Source of the DNA: a virus
Direction: 5' to 3' (one strand)
Length of the DNA stretch: 64,000 bases
Virus record (IMG/VR): IMGVR_UViG_3300027985_000918
Span: 62,001 to 126,000 of that record
In this document: positions 62,387 through 64,000 of the stretch, in pieces
Layout: every line of letters starts with the position of its first letter
How positions within the stretch are numbered: the first letter of the stretch is position 1
The notes under the pieces: generated by a model
Seen by the model: the letters and a program-made list of their open reading frames with translations, nothing else
Told to the model about the DNA's origin: nothing
The model's database searches: none
Translations under genes and position numbers: made by a program

Positions 62387-63031
62387 TCAGTTCAGGATTT
62401 TGGGGAAAGTGATCTCCCCGGGCAAGTGGTCCCCCGTGAGCAGGTTCTTCGGGGGTAGGGGGTCGATGACAAACATGTCCGGGAACTGGCTGGCCAGGGA
62501 TGTTACCAGCTCTTGAACATCGGGAAGATCGAGGACCCCCACAAGGTCCTCATGGCCCTCTGTGAGGGCCACAACGGCATGGAGCGTCTCTGTCTGGGGA
62601 TCCCATTCCAGGGGGACACTCAAGTGTTCCCCCATATGGATGCAGACGGACAACCCTTCCTCCATGAAATTAGATGTGGTGAGGTAGCTGACCTTGGTCA
62701 CGGAAGGCCACTCTTCGAGGGCCCTCAGGAACGGGGTTTGCTTGCATTCCCGTTCGAGGACACCGGCCATCTCGTTCAGCTCCCCCAACATCTTCCGTAG
62801 ACTCAGCAGAACGGGCAACGTTCCGTCGGTGGCCGGGCGAATCAGCTCCGCCTCCAGCAGGTAACGTGCCATCTTCCCGATGGCGTACAGCGTCTCCGCC
62901 CGGCTCACTGGTCGTAGGGAGGCGACGTCCAAGTTACCGATGGCCGTCCCGGTTTCTTTGACCTGGGAGAGAAGCCCGAGAGCCATCAAGCCCTCAGGGT
63001 TTTTGGGGGTGTAGCTAGGCTTATCGCTCAC
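62387..63031 (-). CDS. Hypothetical protein, 214 aa
   Basis: GTG 63031 follows GCAAGGAGGCCCC; the extension to 63133 is rejected because it spans the promoter. The protein is mostly helical (SLRKMLGELNEMAGVLEREC) with an acidic mixed C-terminus. It lies directly upstream of the kinase-phosphatase gene, so they are probably co-transcribed. Confidence 0.65.
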   Translation of the reverse strand: MSDKPSYTPKNPEGLMALGLLSQVKETGTAIGNLDVASLRPVSRAETLYAIGKMARYLLEAELIRPATDGTLPVLLSLRKMLGELNEMAGVLERECKQTPFLRALEEWPSVTKVSYLTTSNFMEEGLSVCIHMGEHLSVPLEWDPQTETLHAVVALTEGHEDLVGVLDLPDVQELVTSLASQFPDMFVIDPLPPKNLLTGDHLPGEITFPKILN

Positions 63032-63057
63032 GGGGCCTCCTTGTTTGCTCCGTCCCT

Positions 63058-63083
63058 GTACCCGAAACTGGTGCTTCGTTACC
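63058..63083 (-). promoter_or_regulatory. Two-box phage promoter, leftward
   Basis: Minus strand GGTAAC, 14 bases, GGGTAC, 27 bases before the start at 63031. It serves the operon that includes the kinase-phosphatase. Confidence 0.55.
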
Positions 63084-63151
63084 AGCCACTCTACTCGCTC
63101 AAGCTCCAGTCCTAGCCTTCCACCAGTTCTCAAGATTTGGGTTGTAGGGCT

Positions 63152-63847
63152 TCATGGCTTGGGCTCCCCCAGCGGGATGACATGTTTCCAGCTCCGCTGA
63201 GTCTTCATGGCTTCCCGAGCCATCCGGTCCGCCTGAGTGTTCAGGAACGCCGGGGTATCCTCAGCCCCTCGATGTCCCTTGACCCACTGCACAATCAGCT
63301 TCAACTCAGCGTCTTCCACCAACTGGTAGCTCCGGTGCAGAAGGTCAAGGACCTGGATCTTCTTGGGGAGCTTGGATGCTCCCCCATTCCACCCATACAG
63401 CCTTGCCACATGTTGACTGTCTGTCTTCAGGACCAGGATGTTCGCTTTGCCCGTGTCGAAATTCGACACTGCTGTCCAAATGGCGGCAAACACGGCGGTC
63501 AGCTCAGCGTCGTTCGAGGATTTGACCCAAGGGGGGCACGGACCACACCGTAAGATTCGGGTGTTGCTGTCCCGTAGCCAGATTCCCCACCCCGCCCGGT
63601 GGGTGTCCGAATGCAGGCTGGCATCCGAATAGCCCGAGATAAAGACAGCACGATCCGGGTTGCGCTGTCGGTTGACCAGTTGGAGACGACGAACGTCTTC
63701 TGACGTGGGTTTCACAACACCCCTCCAGGTTGGGGGGTCGTTCGGCTCAGGCAAAGTGCGGAAAGTCTGGACTGTAGGAAGACCCCCCACTTCTTGTGGG
63801 TCCAAATCCTCCAGGATGTCTCCCCACATGTCTGTCACGATTTCCAA
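63152..63847 (-). CDS. Ribonuclease HI-like protein, 231 aa
   Basis: The four acidic residues of RNase HI are present in order: Asp75 (YSDASLHSD), Glu115 (NDAELTAVFAA), Asp143 (LKTDSQHVARLY) and Asp207 (NTQADRMAREA). WVKGHRG precedes the last. It would remove RNA from RNA-DNA hybrids during phage replication. The 65-residue N-terminal extension is unusual. No ATG is available; the frame may start at TTG 63847 or GTG 63838. Confidence 0.85.
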   Translation of the reverse strand: MEIVTDMWGDILEDLDPQEVGGLPTVQTFRTLPEPNDPPTWRGVVKPTSEDVRRLQLVNRQRNPDRAVFISGYSDASLHSDTHRAGWGIWLRDSNTRILRCGPCPPWVKSSNDAELTAVFAAIWTAVSNFDTGKANILVLKTDSQHVARLYGWNGGASKLPKKIQVLDLLHRSYQLVEDAELKLIVQWVKGHRGAEDTPAFLNTQADRMAREAMKTQRSWKHVIPLGEPKP

Positions 63848-63940
63848 GTCCTCCAGCCGGGCGTTGCTGGTGAGGCAACTCTCAGGCCCTTCTGGTTCGC
63901 TGAGGGGTCCGGTACAAGGGGTTTTTTGGCAGGCTGGCTA

Positions 63941-64000
63941 TCAGTACCCGAGATCGGCGATGATGCTGTTCATGTCGAGTCCGTACTTCTGACAGACAGC
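63941..64000 (-). CDS. 3' end of a gene running off the right edge
   Basis: Only the last 19 codons and the stop are present, ending YGLDMNSIIADLGY. This is too short to identify. Confidence 0.5.
   Translation of the reverse strand, partial: AVCQKYGLDMNSIIADLGY

Overview
This looks like a stretch of a large, high-GC tailed-phage genome. The support is an rIIA/rIIB pair, dense gene packing with ATGA stop/start overlaps, a phage RNA-repair pair (5'-kinase/3'-phosphatase and RNA ligase), a small Hsp20, RNase H, sigma-factor-like proteins, and many small proteins of unknown function. No structural, terminase or polymerase genes are visible. No host can be named from the sequence; GC-rich third codon positions suggest a GC-rich bacterium. 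I recognise no tRNA, insertion sequence or CRISPR array.

Layout: 1-7.9 kb holds mostly rightward genes (rIIA, rIIB, a DEDD-type exonuclease, membrane proteins). 8-17 kb is mainly a leftward set of small genes, including a NADAR-domain protein, plus a rightward Hsp20. 17-24.9 kb is regulatory: a macrodomain gene, a roughly 660-nt structured non-coding RNA, an RNA ligase, an array of divergent promoters, clustered AAAGTTTCG sites and two sigma-factor-like genes. 24.6-48.4 kb is a tandem family of 32 paralogous MORN-type repeat genes (about 200 repeats of 23 residues), with decayed and frameshifted members. 48.4-58.3 kb holds rightward unknown genes, a ParB/DGQHR-like protein and a PARP-like ADP-ribosyltransferase. 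58.4-64 kb is a leftward block with an SMC/ABC-like ATPase, an AAA+ ATPase, polynucleotide kinase-phosphatase and RNase H.

Four things tie the window together. First, a two-box motif, GGTAAC-N14/15-(G/C/A)(A/G)GTAG, lies just upstream of many genes on both strands in the matching orientation, about 39 copies in all. It resembles an ECF-type promoter, and the window encodes a sigma-70 family protein with regions 2 and 4 that could read it. Second, ADP-ribosylation genes occur as a possible writer (PARP-like) with two possible erasers or readers (NADAR and macrodomain). Third, RNA ligase and polynucleotide kinase-phosphatase form an RNA-repair pair. Fourth, the MORN family appears to expand by recombination and decay by frameshift or nonsense mutation, as in a rapidly diversifying gene array.
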